Of a stretch of 64,000 nucleotides of DNA, positions 23,391 through 34,980 are shown piece by piece. How positions within the stretch are numbered: position 1 is the first letter of the stretch; each line of letters starts with the position of its first letter. The notes under the pieces were generated by a model. It did no database searches and had not been told where the DNA came from. It saw only the letters and a list, made by a program, of their open reading frames with translations. This DNA comes from Ichthyophis bannanicus (taxonomy: Eukaryota; Chordata; Amphibia; Gymnophiona; Ichthyophiidae): contig CM066043.1 of NCBI GenBank assembly GCA_033557465.1, positions 82,986,662-83,050,661 on the forward strand. Direction: 5' to 3'. A program made the position numbers and the translations under genes.

Positions 23391-24030
23391 AGACAAATAT
23401 GAACATTTAAGTCCATTAATAAAATATCTCCCTCCTCAATCTCAGCGCTTCTCTCTCTCATACCCCCAACAATAGATCCAGGAAATCATTAGCCACCAAT
23501 ACCCTAATTATCCCGAGGCAAACCATAAAATGTGCACAATCAACAAACAATAGAGCATTTGTGTACTACGCCCCCAAATGCTGGAACAACCTCCCTCCAA
23601 GCATCAGATCGATCAGAGACCTCATGCAATTCAGAAAAGCCCTTAAGCACCATCTGTTCCTTAGCACTTCTCACATCCCAACAACACCGCCCCTCCTCCC
23701 CCTCCACAACCCAATCCTTTACTATGACTTACTAATTATGCAATTTTCAGACCATGTAACACAGACCAGAGGGTATTTGTAATCAATTGTACTGCTTCCA
23801 AATGCACATTACTGGAAATAGAACTCCAACATTGTAAATAGAACTCCAACCGTTATCACTCCCTACCAAAATTGTACATAGTTCCCCCAGTTCAAATCCA
23901 TGTTACTATCCCTGTTATATGTAAACTCAGGACAGATTGTCCCTGACAGAGTTATATTGTTAAATGTAAACCGCACTGATAATAAAGAGCGCGGTATAGA
24001 AGAGCTGTTAAATAAATAAATAAAATAAAC
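23391..24030 (+). mobile_element. L2-like LINE 3' end (copy E)
   Basis: A plus frame at 23,561-23,782 reads APKCWNNLPPSIRSIRDLMQ then FRKALKHHLF, the typical final block of L2 reverse transcriptase (after frame correction FVYYAPKCWNNLPPSI). The 3' end AATGTAAACCGCACTGATAA, GCGCGGTATAGAAGAG and (AAAT)n at 23,955-24,028 matches the tail of the tRNA-derived SINEs. This makes it the best candidate partner LINE for them in this window. Confidence 0.8.
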
Positions 24031-24344
24031 AGGACCAAGATAGCTTCTGGAAGGAGGTAGCAAGCATAGAACAGCCTAAAGTGGCCACTCATCCAAGTGG
24101 AACCTATTGATACTTGTTGGCTGGAAGTCAGAGGTTAATCTGAGTAAGTTTCTTCTAGGAACTGAGTCATCTACAGGCTTGTGGCGGAACTTGACACTTC
24201 GTACTTCCAGTTTAATAGGATACAGAACTAGGATCTGGCACCATGAGTCTTCATTCACATCTACACAGGGATTTTTCCCCTATTTTATATCACCTTCCAC
24301 TAATGACAGCTCTGGGCCAGAGACCATGCACTTAGCCTACTTCC
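24031..24344. other. No recognised feature
   Basis: Only short frames; continuation of the unassigned sequence interrupted by the L2 3' end. Confidence 0.3.
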
Positions 24345-24420
24345 TACTAATCATTTGTATAGTGCTACAAGGCATACACAGCACTATACATATAGATATA
24401 AGACATTGTAAGCTCTGATG
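24345..24420. repeat. Dispersed repeat R2, copy 1
   Basis: The block TTGTATAGTGCTACAAGGCA then ACACAGCACTATACA is similar to 26,515-26,600 and 45,240-45,300. It is a short widespread repeat of unknown class. Confidence 0.5.
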
Positions 24421-25154
24421 AGCATGGAGAATCTAATCAAGACAAAAAACACATGGAGCCTGATCCACAATGGGACACGTTTGGGCCATCTGGATGGCCC
24501 TGACCAAGGCGGGGCCGTCAGTACTCGATTCTGCACCACGGGAGCACTCCCGTGGGTGCAGGATCAGGCCCTTGGAGACGGCCCAGCTGGCCCAGCATCG
24601 TCATGGGGACATCCTTCCCATTGCATTGCATACCCCCCAGTACACCAAATCCCTGCTTCTCGAGCCCGACAGGGGCTGTCAGTGCCCTGATCGGGTGGCC
24701 AGGACCCACCCGCCACACCACCACTGGCCCAAGTATTCTGGCCTGCTGATCCAGGGGGAGGTGGGGGGGGGGGGAAGAGGTCGGCCACCACTTATTCTAT
24801 CTCCGAGATGAAACAAACAGACCCCCCACCCCCACCCCGGTGACTCCCGGACCTATAGGGCCGTGAGCAAAATCAGCCCTGTGCGTCCGGTGGTCGGTCC
24901 CGCTCACAACCCTCCCATTCTCCACCCCATCCTCCCCTGCACGCACAGCAGGGGCGGATAGCGGGACTGTGCGTCTTGGCAGGATGTACAACCCCACTGT
25001 CTGCCTCTTTAGATCGCAGCCATAGTGAAATGGGGGACTAGAGTATGATAAGATATGCATAAGTAGGGGACAAGAGAGTGAGGAGCATCAGGATCCTTTC
25101 AGTCATGAGCCTTGAATCTAGCCATTATCTGTCACCTTTAAACTTTGTATGACA
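24421..25154. other. GC-rich sequence without a recognised gene
   Basis: GC content is visibly higher than the surroundings, and overlapping frames on both strands are a by-product of that. A G-rich run lies at about 24,758-24,773 and a C-rich run at 24,823-24,838. No family motif. Confidence 0.4.
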
Positions 25155-25346
25155 GAGCTTTCCAAACCTGTTCTTGTGAGCCCACAACCTACTGGTTGTT
25201 CAGGATATCAACCATGAATCTGCATGAGATTTGTGTACAATGGAAACCCATTATATGCCCATTTATTTAATGCCAATTCTTTGTGGATATCCTCAAAACT
25301 TAACTGGCTGAAAGGTCTCCGGGACAGGTTTGGGAAGCCATATCTT
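25155..25346. mobile_element. hAT MITE copy 2 (diverged)
   Basis: It keeps the order of the 14,906 element: CAGGATATCA near 25,200, TGCATGAGAT near 25,220, TTTGTGGATATCCTCAAAAC near 25,280 and TCCGGGACAGGTTTGGGAA at the end. The termini are eroded and no target duplication is readable. Confidence 0.7.
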
Positions 25347-26504
25347 ATCACATAAGCTACAATTCCAGTATGTGATGTAGATGTGGCAGGTTGCTGGCAG
25401 AAGAGGAACATATGGGTGGTGATTTTTTAGGGAGCCATGGAAAGTTATGCACTATTTGTGTGCTTAAATCGTGTATTTTCAGTGAATGGGCACTTATGTG
25501 TATACTTTAGGTGGGTGCTATTTTATAAATATGTGTGTTGAGTCAATCTCCTATATTTTCACTGTGGCATGCACGTGAAGAGCTTGGGTGGAGCTATAAT
25601 TTAGGCACATTCTTGAACTATCTAGATACAGGCATTTATATCAGCTATAGGGCTCACATAGGTGCTTGTGCTTAGGTTTACATGCATTTTTTCCACTTAT
25701 GTCCCTATTTTCTCAAGTATGCAGATACTTCAAACAGGAACTAGTGAATTACAGAAAAATGCACATTAATTATGTGGGAATTTATAAAAATTACCCTTAT
25801 GAAGGTAGACTGAGTAAATGCACGAGTTTTAGGGGTTTTTTTGTTTTGGGGTTTTTGGGTTTTTTTTACATTTTCAGGAATACTGGCCTAGCATACCAGT
25901 TGTTTTGCCTGGCTGTAAGAAGTAGTTTTGTATGTGCCAGAGTGCTTGGATTTTCCCTATCAAATTCTATGGAATGCAGCCAAGTAAGTGATAGAGAGTA
26001 TGCAAATGGTACAAAGAGCAGAAAGTCAGACATGCTTGCACTGTAAGCCTATCCCATTGCTAGAATGGCCGATTCATGCTGAAAACAATTTCTCTTCCTC
26101 CCTCCAGGCCTTAGTAAAGAATCAACCTCACCAGAGCGACTCGGCATGTCTCTAAAGCCATCTCTATATAATATGCTTAGCTGCCAGAGAGGGATGCCAG
26201 ATCTGTTGGTGACCAGCGGGGTGTACCCCAGTGAGGTGTTTATACAAGTGACTTTGGCAGCCACAGTGTCCTCAAGGGTCGAAGCAGGAGGGTGAAACAG
26301 GACAGAAGAGGAAATGATCTGCTCTGCATGGCAGAGAGACAGAAGTGGGTTGTGTAGCCTTGGAGAACACAAGGACACAGTCGATGTTGTACAGATAGGT
26401 ACAGGGAAAGGGGAAACGGCACCAAGGGTGGGCGGGTGAGCGAGCAAGGATGTAGGGGAAAAGAAAATGCTTGAGTCCTCTGTTGAATCTTTAACAGGTA
26501 TTAA
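25347..26504. other. No recognised feature
   Basis: Includes T-rich runs near 25,830-25,870. Frames at 25,666-26,046 (+) and 26,049-26,447 (-) show no recognisable motif or splice context. I see no support for a gene. Confidence 0.35.
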
Positions 26505-26600
26505 CTAGTAATTATTATTGGGTATGCACTGTACAAATCACAATGTATGCAGCGCTGTATAGAAGCCTAATTAGAATAAGCCTAAACAGTCCCTACTCCT
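26505..26600. repeat. Dispersed repeat R2, copy 2
   Basis: TGCACTGTACAAATCACAAT then GCAGCGCTGTATAGAAGCCT matches the R2 pattern at 24,345 and 45,240. Confidence 0.5.
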
Positions 26601-27041
26601 TGCAGTCTGGTAAACCAGACAAACAAGACGCACAACAAAAGACAATTCAGAGACTGGGTTATAGGTGGGTTCGATGGAGACTTTTAATTATCATTAAATA
26701 TGATGTTAGAGCTGTAAATATTTAAAAGGATATTGTTACTGATCAACCTATTCTTATTTATGAAACAGAATATTATAAACAGGTAATTTCTAAAAGATTG
26801 CCCTGGTTACAATGAATGGCTAATGCTCGTCTTTAATCTCATTTTTATTGTTTGTGAATTATTTTTGGCTTTACCTACCTTAGACCGGGGGCAGTTTAGA
26901 AATATTAAGTCAAATAATTAATTAATAAGGATTATAACATATTGTTTTACAATAAGAGCAATTAAAAATTAAGTATAAAACCAGGTGGAATTAATTGAGG
27001 GATGGGTGGTCTTTATAGAGTAAAGGTCATACATGCTAAAC
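26601..27041. other. AT-rich spacer
   Basis: No coding motif, repeat structure or terminal repeat recognised. Confidence 0.4.
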
Positions 27042-27232
27042 CAGTGTTTAAGCTGGCCCTGGTGTACCCCCTAGGCAGTCTGTTTTTTGGGATATCTATA
27101 ATGTATATGCATGAAACAGATTTGCATGCAGTGGAAAAAGTGCAGGCAAATCTATCTCATGCATATTCATTGTAGATACCTTGAAAACCAGACTAGCTAG
27201 AGGGTGCACCAGGAGTGGCTTGAGAAACATTG
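27042..27232. mobile_element. hAT MITE copy 3 (diverged)
   Basis: Shares with the 14,906 element ATGTATATGCATGAAACAGA, TCTATCTCATGCATATTCAT and the closing CTTGAAAACCAGACTAG, in the same order and with the same fold-back symmetry. Ends are mutated. Confidence 0.8.
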
Positions 27233-28174
27233 TTAGGCTAAAGCATGCAGTCTATGCTGCCACATCTTCCTGGACTTAAACCCTTATTGCTATGCAAGTC
27301 AACATTACAGTATTTGACCTTCTGCACAGCCTTTTCCCAAGTTCAGAACCCTATTTTCACAATTTCTCCAAGCCTCCTGAATTCACTATGACCTCCTTTG
27401 CAGCCCTAAAATCCATTAAATTAACCTCATAGGTTATTTTAATCAAAACACAATAGCACCCACTACCACAACATATCAAAATCATAGTCAAAGCATAAGT
27501 ATAGATCTGGCAATAGAGAAACCAAAAGAATGAGCGATAGAAACTGGGCATTTAACTATTAGGAATTTGCAGACCAAAAATTTTCATTTTGCTTAGCTGT
27601 AATTGCCTATGCGGTTTGGAAGAGGGGAGGGGTTGTTTATTTTGAGTTTAATTTAGTTTTTATTCTGGGGGCAGTGTTTTCAATAGTGTGCCTTACTGCT
27701 CAATAATGCATTCTATTGGTGACACAGGAAGCCAAAGTTTTGTTTTCTTAATATCATTTTAGTTAAAAATGGCATGTAATATGTAATATGGGAAATGTTT
27801 TTCATTTCCCATATTATTTTAAATGGCTGTACATCCCTATTAATTACTGTTCTTTTTAGGGCAGGCAAGACATAAAAGGTGAGAATTGAGGAGGATATAT
27901 ATTTTGAACAGAGAAAAAAAATAGACTTGCTGAAAGTTTATTGAAAGCCAATTTCAGTAGAGGGGCAAAAGGAAAAGAAAGATCTTTGTTTCAGTTTAGC
28001 ACATAAAAGGGATGGACGTGGAAGGATGTGTTCAGTTTTCAGGTTTAAATTATCCCTCTGCTAGGCAGCTAAGTTTTTTGTCTTTGTAAAGTGCTGACTG
28101 CACAAAATCCACCTACATAAAAGGAGGCAAAACTGGAGGAATCCCTGAGGTGTGGTAAAACTCAAAAGGTTACC
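27233..28174. other. No recognised feature
   Basis: AT-rich. A short inverted match, GTAATATGGGAAATG against CATTTCCCATATTA, sits at about 27,784-27,816. No coding motif. Confidence 0.4.
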
Positions 28175-29055
28175 AAGTTAAGCATTTAGGATATTTCTAA
28201 TGAATATGCAGCTCAGATTTGCATGTCCACTTTCTCAATTGTATGCAAATTTCTCTCATGCATATTCATTACAAAAATACACCACCTTCACATCACAAAC
28301 TCCCAAATCAAAAAACCCTTAGACAATCAAACTAAAACATTCAAAATTGCCATAAGATGATAAAAAAAAAATCAGAAAGGTCTCATACAGGAAACCACAT
28401 TCAAACCACATTCAGATAGGGAGAAAAAAAAGCCTCAGGACGATGTCTCATCCACTATGCGTCAACATAGAGCCGTAGAGAAGGCAGAGAGCTCAACATC
28501 ATTGGCTTAAAAAAAAAACCTCCCCACTAATCTTTTATTTTTAATTCACATAGCCTGTGCAGATATGAAGTGTTGATGTTTGTTTGCAACGATTTCGTGC
28601 AGATATGTGAATGTGAAGCATTGATGTTGATTTACAACGGTTTCAGATAAGTGAACTGCTTGGGATGGTGCGGGAAGTGTTCCGATACCCTGCTTACCCT
28701 GGATGTTTTATTCACAGGTACTTGGTTCCACTGGAGAGTTGTTAGTGTCATGCAAGAGATCTCTTATCTGTTCAATGTAGTTTAATATTGTCTAAACATT
28801 GGGTTTTGTTAAACGATTCTTTCAATGCCTAAACTGTGCCTTTTTTCTCCCTATCCAGAATGATTTGAATGTGGTTTCCTGTATGAGACCTGTTTGATTT
28901 TTTTTTTTATCATCTTATGGCAATTTTGAATGTTTTAGTTTGATTGTCTTCTAAGGGGTTTTTTTATTTGAAGGGTGGAGGGGTTGTTATATGATATGCA
29001 TAATAATTAGGGATATCTGAAAACCTGCCTTGTCGGCAGCCCTCGAGGATTGGGA
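28175..29055. mobile_element. hAT MITE copy 4, split by a fold-back element
   Basis: The left part (28,175-28,275: TAATGAATATGCAGCTCAGA, CTCATGCATATTCATTAC) and right part (28,990-29,055: GGATATCTGAAAACCTGCCT) are the two halves of the palindromic MITE, separated by about 710 bp of other sequence. Confidence 0.65.
28281..28985. mobile_element. Fold-back element with ~150-bp inverted arms
   Basis: Arms 28,281-28,445 and about 28,832-28,985 pair over most of their length (TCATACAGGAAACCACATTC against GAATGTGGTTTCCTGTATGA). The centre holds two tandem ~48-bp units starting GTGCAGATATG near 28,557 and 28,598. No ORF. It lies inside MITE copy 4. Class unknown: fold-back DNA transposon or a PLE-like inverted dimer are options. 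Confidence 0.7.
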
Positions 29056-29409
29056 ATGAACACAGTTTTTAGATGGTCCGTATTGATATTCAGCTCTAGA
29101 TGGATAAAGTTATGTGGGTAAGTCTCATTGGAGAGAAAACTAACGTTCAATGCAAACACTTTTGAAACCTTTCAAAGCACAAGGTGTACTCCATTGCTGG
29201 TGTAGATCACATACAATATGGCATGGGGCTCACCCAGGTCTCAGACTTAACACGGCACAAATTTCAGACTGATGTCTGTCTTATAGTGCCTTTTTGCATA
29301 AACGACCTTTTAGTGATTCCCAATCATTATCATTGTTTTTCTCAAAAACTCAGCCCAAATGGAAAATGTTAAGTGCAACATGTACTCTTGTTTAGCTATC
29401 TCTCGTAAT
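29056..29409. other. Spacer before the PLE cluster
   Basis: Short frames only; no recognised motif. Confidence 0.4.
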
Positions 29410-29991
29410 GACACAATTAGAAATCATTCACTAGCACTTAGCTGCATTTCCATTTCGGGCTGTAGATCTCTGATAATGATCTCAACGCACTTCCTGGGCG
29501 CCACTGAGGCGTTTCACAGCCGCAGTTTCATCAGGAGATCGTAGCTACCCAGCCACTCCGTGTACTAAATATAAATAAAAAATGTGATCAATATCTACCA
29601 TCCACCACCTTCAATAATTAAACCTATAATGGTTAAAAACTCTTAACAAACTAGACTTATCTTATACTCACAGAACTTATGCTCCCCGCATCTACAGGAT
29701 ATATAAATCTTCTTGAAAACGGAGCTCTCCTGAGCTACTCATAGACGCCCGCATGCGGACCAAGCGTCTCTACCCATCTTTAAAACCCTTTTTTTTCCCG
29801 TCAACGTAATCAATGCAATCAACTCCAGTTGGTCTACCTAAACCCCAATAGTAACTCAAAAGGCCTTCCCACTATTGATCTGAGCCTCCCTATGATGTCC
29901 ACCTGGACCCTTTCAATGTCAAATCAAAACAATATCTCTCGAGGAATGCTTACTATCCACTTGAAATGACACATGCATATAAATCCATTCA

Positions 29992-30411
29992 TCAAGCGCA
30001 GACTGTCCAATCTATAGCGCTGTTCAATCCCTTGGGGATAATGGAATCCAATTTATGGATCCATCTTTGTTCTCGAATCAAAAGAGTTTTGTCTAAAGAT
30101 TTTCCCGCCATACCTTTCGTCACTTTTTCTATACCAAAGCAGCGAAGCTGTTCAAACGTATGTCCTGCTGTAATACAATGTGGAACCATTGGTGCCTCTA
30201 ATCTACGGCATTTTAACCTGCTTCTATGTTCGCGTATTCGGGTTCTCATAGAACGTGAGGTTTTCCCCACATACAATAGTCCACAGGGACATTGAATCAC
30301 GTAGACTATTGCCATTGATTCACAAGTGGTATGTGACCTAAGACGATACTCTATCCCCTGGTACATGAAAGTGGACTGTTCTAGCGTGGCCTCACATGTC
30401 ACAATGTCCAC
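29992..30411 (-). pseudogene. PLE GIY-YIG endonuclease domain
   Basis: The 139-codon frame contains VYVIQCPCGLLYVGKTSRSM and RTRIREHRSRLK, the GIY and YIG elements (here VYVI and LYVG) plus the conserved arginine, then an H near HCITAGHTF and a glutamate in REQRWIHKLD. This is the C-terminal endonuclease of Penelope-like elements, which nicks target DNA to prime reverse transcription. The domain itself is open from end to end, but it is separated by a frame change from the linker at 30,399-30,743 and lacks the main RT body, so the element is inactive. Confidence 0.85.
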
Positions 30412-30419
30412 ATTTTCTG

Positions 30420-31065
30420 TGACCTCTCTCTTGTTCCATTAGTCCTATAGGAGTAAGAGTTGTCGGACTTACCCACTCTTTTAAAATTACTGCCCCTTTT
30501 CCATAAACAGCGTATCTGTTTGTCTTGCAAGCCTGGTACCAACTTAAGCACATTCTTATGCTTGCGTAAAATACTCTGTATGAACCTACTTAATGGAGAA
30601 AATCCTGTAACTAAATTGATTTTGTCAGAATCGAAACCGACCGGTACCCCCGCAGTTTTTTCCCGTAACAACATACTTCTATGATTATACAACGCCCTCC
30701 TATAGGCTGAATGTACTACTCTTTTCGGGTAGCCCCGGTCCACAAAATCTCCTAAAGTCCCCTATATCTGAACAGTTTCTTCGAAACCTCAAAACTGTGA
30801 GAAAAGGAGACTTTCCTTTAACTGTCTGGGATGTTTGCTGGTAAAATGTAAAAAGGTGTTTCTATCCGTGGATTTTTTAAGCACCACCATTTTCCAAGCT
30901 TTCTCTCCCCTGCTTATCTCCACATCGAGATAGGTGATAATATCCCTGTGGTAGACGTATGTAAATTTAATGTTATTATCTTGACCATTGATCCAATGTA
31001 AGAATTGTAGTAATGTGCTCTCAGTGCCTTTCCACAAGAAAAATATGTCGTCTATGTATCGCTTC
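30420..31065 (-). pseudogene. PLE copy 1 RT C-terminal part and linker
   Basis: Frames 30,789-31,037 (a homologue of the end of the RT at 31,572-33,014, with STDRNTFLHFTSKHP) and 30,399-30,743 (MDRGYPKRVVHSAYRRAL) form the RT end and thumb/linker. They are out of frame with each other and start abruptly at the YIDD box, where the inverted arm begins. Confidence 0.75.
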
Positions 31066-31489
31066 CAACCATATTACGTTGACGGGAAAAAGAAAAAGGG
31101 TTTTAAAGATGGGTAGACACGCTTGGTCCACATGCGCGGCGTCTATGAGTAGCTCGGGAGAGCTCCGTTTTCAAGAAGATTTATATATCCTGTAGATGCG
31201 GGCAGCATAAGTTCTGTGAGTATAAGATAAGTCTAGTTTGTTAAGAGTTTTTAACCATTATAAGTTTAATTATTGCAGGTGGTAGATGGTAGATATTGAT
31301 CACATTTTTTATTTATATTTAGTTCACGGAGCGGCTAGGTAACTACAATCTCCTGATGAAACTGCTGCTGTGAAACGCCTCAGTGCCACCCAGGAAGTGC
31401 GTTGAGATCGTTATCAGAGATATCTACAGCCCGAAATGGAAATGCAGCTAAGTGCTAGTGAATGATTTCTAATTGTGTCTAATTGCGCC

Positions 31490-33100
31490 AGACAAGTTAT
31501 TATAGGGCACGGGAGCCAGCGTCACTTCCGGGGGTGGAGCAACAGTACCTGGGGAGACAGCAAGATGTGTTTCAGGCGTTATGGCACAGCGGGGGGGTAC
31601 AGAGTCTTCTGACTCTAAGGAATTGACTTATTGGTAAGTTATTTTTCAGAGACGCATTGTGAAAGCTGTTATACTGTAACAATGTGTTTCTGTCCGTGGG
31701 TTTACGATAGAGTTCCGTGAGGAACCCTGTTTCTCCTTTTTTGATTTTAATATCCAAATATGATATTTGGTTATTACTAAATGTACCATCAAATTGAAGG
31801 TTGGAGTCTAGTGTGTTAAGCCACTCAAAAAATACTGAAAGTGTTTGTTCAGTACCCTCCCATATAACTAAAACGTCATCAATATATCTCCTCCAGAGTC
31901 GGATGTTGGATTGGACTGGATGTGTTTTTAAATATTTTCTTTCGAAATCTGCCACGTATAAATTAGCGACATCGGGGGCCATGGAGTACCCCATGGCCAC
32001 CCCCTTGATTTGTTTATAAAAAATTTCCTTAAAAGCAAAATAATTCTCAGTCATCGCTAAACTTGCTAGTTGTGTCAGAAAAAATGTGGGTATACGGATG
32101 GGTTTTGGTCTCTGAATGAGAGTGTTTGCTAAAACTTCTAGGACCTCTTTTTGGGGAATATTAGTATAGAGGGAATTAATGTCTAAGGTCACTAACAACA
32201 ATTGGTTATGATAATGTGGAAAATCATGTAAAATATTAATGATATGTGTGGAATCTTGAACATATGAATCGATTTTAATGACAAAAGGTCTCAAGAAAAC
32301 ATCAAGGAATTTAGAAAGGGGTTCAAGAAGTGACCCAAGAGCGGAGACTATCGGACGTCCTGGTGGATTTTGTAAGGACTTATGGATCTTGGGGATCATA
32401 TATATTGTCGGAATAATTGGATGTGAAACTGTTAGGAAGGCTTTCTCTTTGGGTGTTAAGTAACCTGCTTCCTGACCTATATAAAAAAGTGTATCTATCC
32501 GTTGTTGTATGTTGTGTGTGGGATCATCGTAGATTTTTAAGTAAAATTGATTATCATTAAGTTGACGTAGGACTTCAGTGACATATGAAGCACGATTCTG
32601 TATAACTAATGCTCCGCCCTTATCTGCTGGCTTAATTATGATGGAATTATTGCCACGGAGGTCTCGAATAGCAGATTTCTCCTCCTTTGTAAAATTGTAA
32701 TAAATTTTACCTTTCTTTTGATATAACTGATCCACTTTTGATAATACCACCTTCTCATATGCTATGAGCAGCGGATTAACATTGGATGGAGGTATCCAGG
32801 AGGAGGGTCTCTTAATAACTGAGGGATCTGGTGTGTTGTCTTGTACATTGTGAAAAAAATCAATAATTCTGAGCTTCCGAAAAAATTTATATAATTCCTC
32901 TCGAGTAGTAAATTTGTCATGTTTTTTTGTTGGAACAAAGGATAAACCTTTTTCTAAAGAAGTGCTCTCAATGAATTGAAGTGTGAGGTTGAAGAAAGTT
33001 TGGACACACTTCATTTCATTGAGAGCACTTGATACAGAGGCTGTAGTGCTTCGAAACGTGCACGTTCGTGTGATGGACTAGATAAGTGTGCTTTTTCTTT
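31490..33100 (-). mobile_element. Penelope-like element copy 2, RT portion
   Basis: A second PLE of a different subfamily: its RT overlaps in homology with copy 1 over the segment after YIDD but differs clearly in sequence. The 5' flank (33,015-33,095) has GTGCTTCGAAACGTGCACG, possibly leader/pLTR-derived. The 3' side stops shortly after the RT, and no GIY-YIG domain follows before the arm of copy 1. It seems truncated by, or joined to, copy 1. Confidence 0.75.
31572..33014 (-). CDS. Penelope-like reverse transcriptase, uninterrupted but C-terminally truncated
   Basis: The 480-aa ORF starts at an ATG at 33,014 and has no internal stop. Motifs in order: KPADKGGALVIQ (128-139, a PLE signature), PGRPIVSALGSLLEPLSKFL (218-237), TLDINSLYTNIP (277-288, catalytic D278), GVAMGYSMAP (338-347), RRYIDDVLVIWEG (375-387, catalytic D379/D380) and LYRKPTDRNTLLQYNSFH (435-452). 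All RT catalytic aspartates are present. A complete PLE protein also has an RT thumb, linker and GIY-YIG domain; these are missing, as the frame runs into unrelated residues after LRVRRL. So cDNA synthesis motifs are intact but the element cannot be complete. The long open frame suggests a fairly recent insertion. Confidence 0.85.
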   Translation of the reverse strand: MKCVQTFFNLTLQFIESTSLEKGLSFVPTKKHDKFTTREELYKFFRKLRIIDFFHNVQDNTPDPSVIKRPSSWIPPSNVNPLLIAYEKVVLSKVDQLYQKKGKIYYNFTKEEKSAIRDLRGNNSIIIKPADKGGALVIQNRASYVTEVLRQLNDNQFYLKIYDDPTHNIQQRIDTLFYIGQEAGYLTPKEKAFLTVSHPIIPTIYMIPKIHKSLQNPPGRPIVSALGSLLEPLSKFLDVFLRPFVIKIDSYVQDSTHIINILHDFPHYHNQLLLVTLDINSLYTNIPQKEVLEVLANTLIQRPKPIRIPTFFLTQLASLAMTENYFAFKEIFYKQIKGVAMGYSMAPDVANLYVADFERKYLKTHPVQSNIRLWRRYIDDVLVIWEGTEQTLSVFFEWLNTLDSNLQFDGTFSNNQISYLDIKIKKGETGFLTELYRKPTDRNTLLQYNSFHNASLKNNLPISQFLRVRRLCTPPLCHNA

Positions 33101-33640
33101 TATGTTAGTTTTGACTGATTCTGATTAAGATACGAGAAATTCTTAAAAAGAATAAAAAAAGGGGCATGTACTGCGTGTGAGGTCGAGAGTGTTCTCTTCC
33201 TCTTGCGTTTTATACCCAACAAAAACATGGTGAAGAGTTGAGGGGAAGTGTCAGCTAAACAGAAGGCACAAGGCAACTCCCAGGGAGGGGAAGGGGGGGG
33301 GGTAGGGAATGAGAGGACCCCAGACCAACGGGAGGATAAGAGCACCTGAGCACCCAAATACTCAATCAAGGGAATAACTGAAGCTTTTTTTTTTCTTTTT
33401 TTAAAGGATTAAATCTAACTCTAAGCCTAAACTCTCCTTAATTGTCCCTCTAGTGAGCCCCAAACTCCTGGGCTCACCAATCCTCCAGCTGCTTGGAGAC
33501 TGAGATAACTGGTGTCAGGAGGTGGTTCCGGTACTTATATACCAGTGACATCACAAGAGTGACGTTTCTCAGTCTCCAAGCTGCTGGAGGAGGATCACAA
33601 CCCCAGAGGTTTTGGGACTAGACTGGAGGGACGATCAGGA
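33101..33640. repeat. Spacer with a short fold-back (33,479-33,595)
   Basis: TCCTCCAGCTGCTTGGAGAC near 33,481 pairs with GTCTCCAAGCTGCTGGAGGA near 33,570, enclosing about 65 bp. The rest is low complexity: A- and T-rich runs and a G run near 33,291-33,302. No coding motif. Confidence 0.55.
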
Positions 33641-34290
33641 AAGAAGTATTGAAAAGATCAGTCAGTGGAGCACTAGAACATTCCCAAGTTCCTTTCATAT
33701 TCTTGGATGTATCCCATCAGGTCCTATTGATTTGTCTACTTTTAGCTTAGCTAGTCTCTCACAAATACAAATACAGTCTTCTGAAAATCATTCTGTTCCT
33801 ATTTGTGGATGGTTTCTGGGAGGTCCGGCTCCTGGCTCTTCATCTGTGAAACAAAAATATTTGTTAAGCAATTCTGCTTTATCCTCAGCTTCTACATATT
33901 CCTCCCCTTCACCCTTGTGTCTGACAATACCACTTTTGTACTTCTCCCTCTCACTAACATATCTGAAAAATATCTTGTCTCCCCATTTTATTGCAGTAGC
34001 TATTTCTTCTAGCTTTGCTTTCCTGACTACTTTCCTCTAAGCTTTTCCAAATATTATATTGATGCTTGTCGTCCTCTGTGATCTTTTGTATTTTATGAAG
34101 GCCACCCTCTTTTTCTTAAAATATGGAGCTCTTGGAAGCTCTTTTTACCTCCAGTCATTGGCTTTCACAGTACTTCAACTCAAACAAATTGTTGCTTAAT
34201 TATATATCTCTGAAGACATTATGTTCCTTGTCTTCCACGTAAAGGACTTTGCTGTTAAACATTTCTATAGGATCCACATTAACTTTTCCA
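33641..34290 (-). mobile_element. CR1-like LINE fragment (pre-RT region)
   Basis: Minus-strand reading gives KAELLNKYFCFTDEEPGAG then LAKLKVDKSIGPDGIHPRI, the conserved segment just before RT in CR1 ORF2 (consensus LKVDKSPGPDGIHPRVLKEL). Stops and frame changes follow. Likely separated from other CR1 pieces. Confidence 0.7.
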
Positions 34291-34319
34291 TAGATGAGTT
34301 TGACACACAAATGGAATGC

Positions 34320-34790
34320 ATTTCAAATATTTATTTATTTAAAAAGATTTAATATACCGTTTTATCTTTTAATCAAAGCAGTTAGCACATCAAACAATCA
34401 AGAGTGGGAGGGTGAATACATGCAGTGGATACATTGATTTGTGTGGTGTGGGTGATCAGTGTGATTGATTAACTGGTGAGCTATATACATTGTGAATTAT
34501 GAACAGGGGCTATATACATTGTGAGCTATGAAAAAGGGCTATATACAGGTAGCAGGGAGCTATATACATTGTGATCTACGAACTGGGGCTGTCTACAAGT
34601 ATACAAGTTAACCAAGTGTGATTGATTAACTAGTGAGCTGTATACATTGTTCATGTGACGTCCTTATAGTGTTCCTGTGACATCCTTATAGTGTTCATGG
34701 CTTGTGTAAATCGGCTTGTGGGGTGATTGGTGTGATTGGTTCTTGGTGGTCTTCGTTGAATTGTTGAATGTTGAATGAATATCCATTTGC
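34320..34790. repeat. LINE-type 3' tail and irregular minisatellite
   Basis: Begins with ATTTATTTATTT and TTTAATATACCG (a minus-strand LINE/SINE-like end), then repeats units such as GAGCTATATACATTGTGA at about 34,479, 34,517 and 34,557, and the GTGATTGATTAACTRGTGAGC block at about 34,459 and 34,618. Unit boundaries are irregular. Confidence 0.65.
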
Positions 34791-34980
34791 ATCTATATTT
34801 ATCTCATTTGTAGGAAGATTTAATACTGATCTAGCACTTTATATTGGAGTATCCTTTTACTTTTCTTCAGCCAACATAATGGCATTTCCTGGACCTATGG
34901 GTGTAGAGAATTGGATGAGAAGATCTTCTCCAAGAGGCCTCTTCTTTATTAACTGCTTGCAAGTTCTTGTCCGTTTCTAG

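Larger units (their letters stand above)
29410..31479 (-). mobile_element. Penelope-like element copy 1, 5'-truncated, between inverted repeats
   Basis: Inverted arms of about 400 bp (29,410-29,811 and 31,072-31,479) enclose a minus-strand remnant that begins at the RT catalytic motif WKRYIDDIFFLWKG (about 31,020-31,065) and runs through an RT thumb/linker to a GIY-YIG endonuclease. PLEs often carry such pLTRs in tandem or inverted arrangement around 5'-truncated copies. Each arm holds CTGATGA...GAAA (29,528-29,534 on the minus strand and 31,353-31,375 on the plus strand), a degraded hammerhead-like core. Confidence 0.85.
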